A stretch of 32,778 nt of DNA. It comes from Parvularia atlantis (lineage: Eukaryota; Opisthokonta; Rotosphaerida). Below, in pieces: positions 32,648 through 32,778 of this stretch. Location: the NCBI GenBank assembly GCA_943704415.1, contig CALSCO010000480.1, forward strand, positions 1 through 32,778. Reading direction: 5' to 3'. The notes below the pieces were generated by a model. It ran no database searches. It was not told the DNA's origin and saw only the letters and a list, made by a program, of their open reading frames with translations. Position numbers and translations under genes: made by a program. The first letter of the stretch is position 1, and the number at the start of each line of letters is the position of its first letter.

Positions 32648-32778
32648 GGTGCTCTCTCGCGCGCGCGCGGTGTGGGTGGCGATGGGGGCAGAAGGTCTGG
32701 CCTCGTCGTAAGCCAAACACACGGGCTGGGGCGGGGCGAGCGGGCGAGGGCGGGCGCCTTCCCCTCCACCCCAGATCG
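32648..32778 (-). promoter_or_regulatory. Upstream region of RhoGDI
   Basis: The 131 nt before the minus-strand start contain CGCGCGAGAGAG at 32652-32663, 5 nt upstream of the ATG and shared with MO25, and an alternating CG run next to it. Further upstream is TTTGGCTTACGAC, the only less GC-rich patch, which could hold a transcription start. No other gene is seen before the window ends. Confidence 0.45.

Noticed and set aside
1-32778. Transposons, viral relics, tRNA, rRNA or CRISPR arrays
   Set aside because: No transposase, integrase, reverse transcriptase, capsid or envelope signature, terminal repeats, cloverleaf or spaced direct repeats were seen. The repeats present are simple microsatellites.

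Overview
The window is nuclear DNA from a GC-rich, intron-dense unicellular eukaryote. The genes are eukaryote-specific (UBR4, GPR107/108, ZFC3H1, MO25, RhoGDI). They are cut by about 50-70 nt introns that mostly begin GTGCGT/GTGCGC, carry a CTGAC-like branch site and end GCGCAG with no pyrimidine tract. Genes are packed with spacers as short as 26 nt. The sequence alone does not fix the lineage. A free-living protist, possibly an amoebozoan, fits; the UBR4 has a ZZ finger as in plant BIG, yet the gene set is shared with animals. All homology calls were made by reading translated exons against remembered families; no search was run.

Layout: (1) 1-21116, plus strand: most of one giant UBR4/BIG/Pushover E3 ubiquitin ligase gene, cut off at its 5' end. 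UBR box, ZZ finger, acidic stretch, zinc ribbons, a Gln-22 tract and the C-terminal hemiRING module appear in the expected order. It also carries an apparently extra FBXL4-like discoidin-type beta-sandwich at about 15443-16130. (2) 21159-23220, plus: a complete GPR107/GPR108 (GOST/LUSTR family) seven-TM protein, 10 exons, 488 aa. (3) 23247-28911, plus: a ZFC3H1/Red1-like nuclear RNA-decay scaffold with coiled coil, a split CCCH finger and C-terminal TPR/HAT-like helices. (4) 28975-29702, plus: a small four-EF-hand protein. (5) 29880-31462, plus: a complete MO25/CAB39 gene, 10 exons, 330 aa. (6) 31743-32647, minus: a complete Rho GDP-dissociation inhibitor, 6 exons, 196 aa, convergent with MO25.

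The genes serve different housekeeping jobs: N-degron/quality-control ubiquitination, Golgi-endosome trafficking, nuclear RNA decay, calcium binding, kinase scaffolding and Rho cycling. I see no dedicated multi-gene pathway. The points most worth a second look are the FBXL4-like domain inside UBR4, GC-AG introns in MO25 (two well supported), the 26-63 nt AT-rich spacers joining four same-strand genes, a GT repeat that begins exactly at a splice donor, and the intron-poor centre of an otherwise intron-riddled UBR4 gene. No transposon, viral element, tRNA, rRNA or CRISPR array was recognised.
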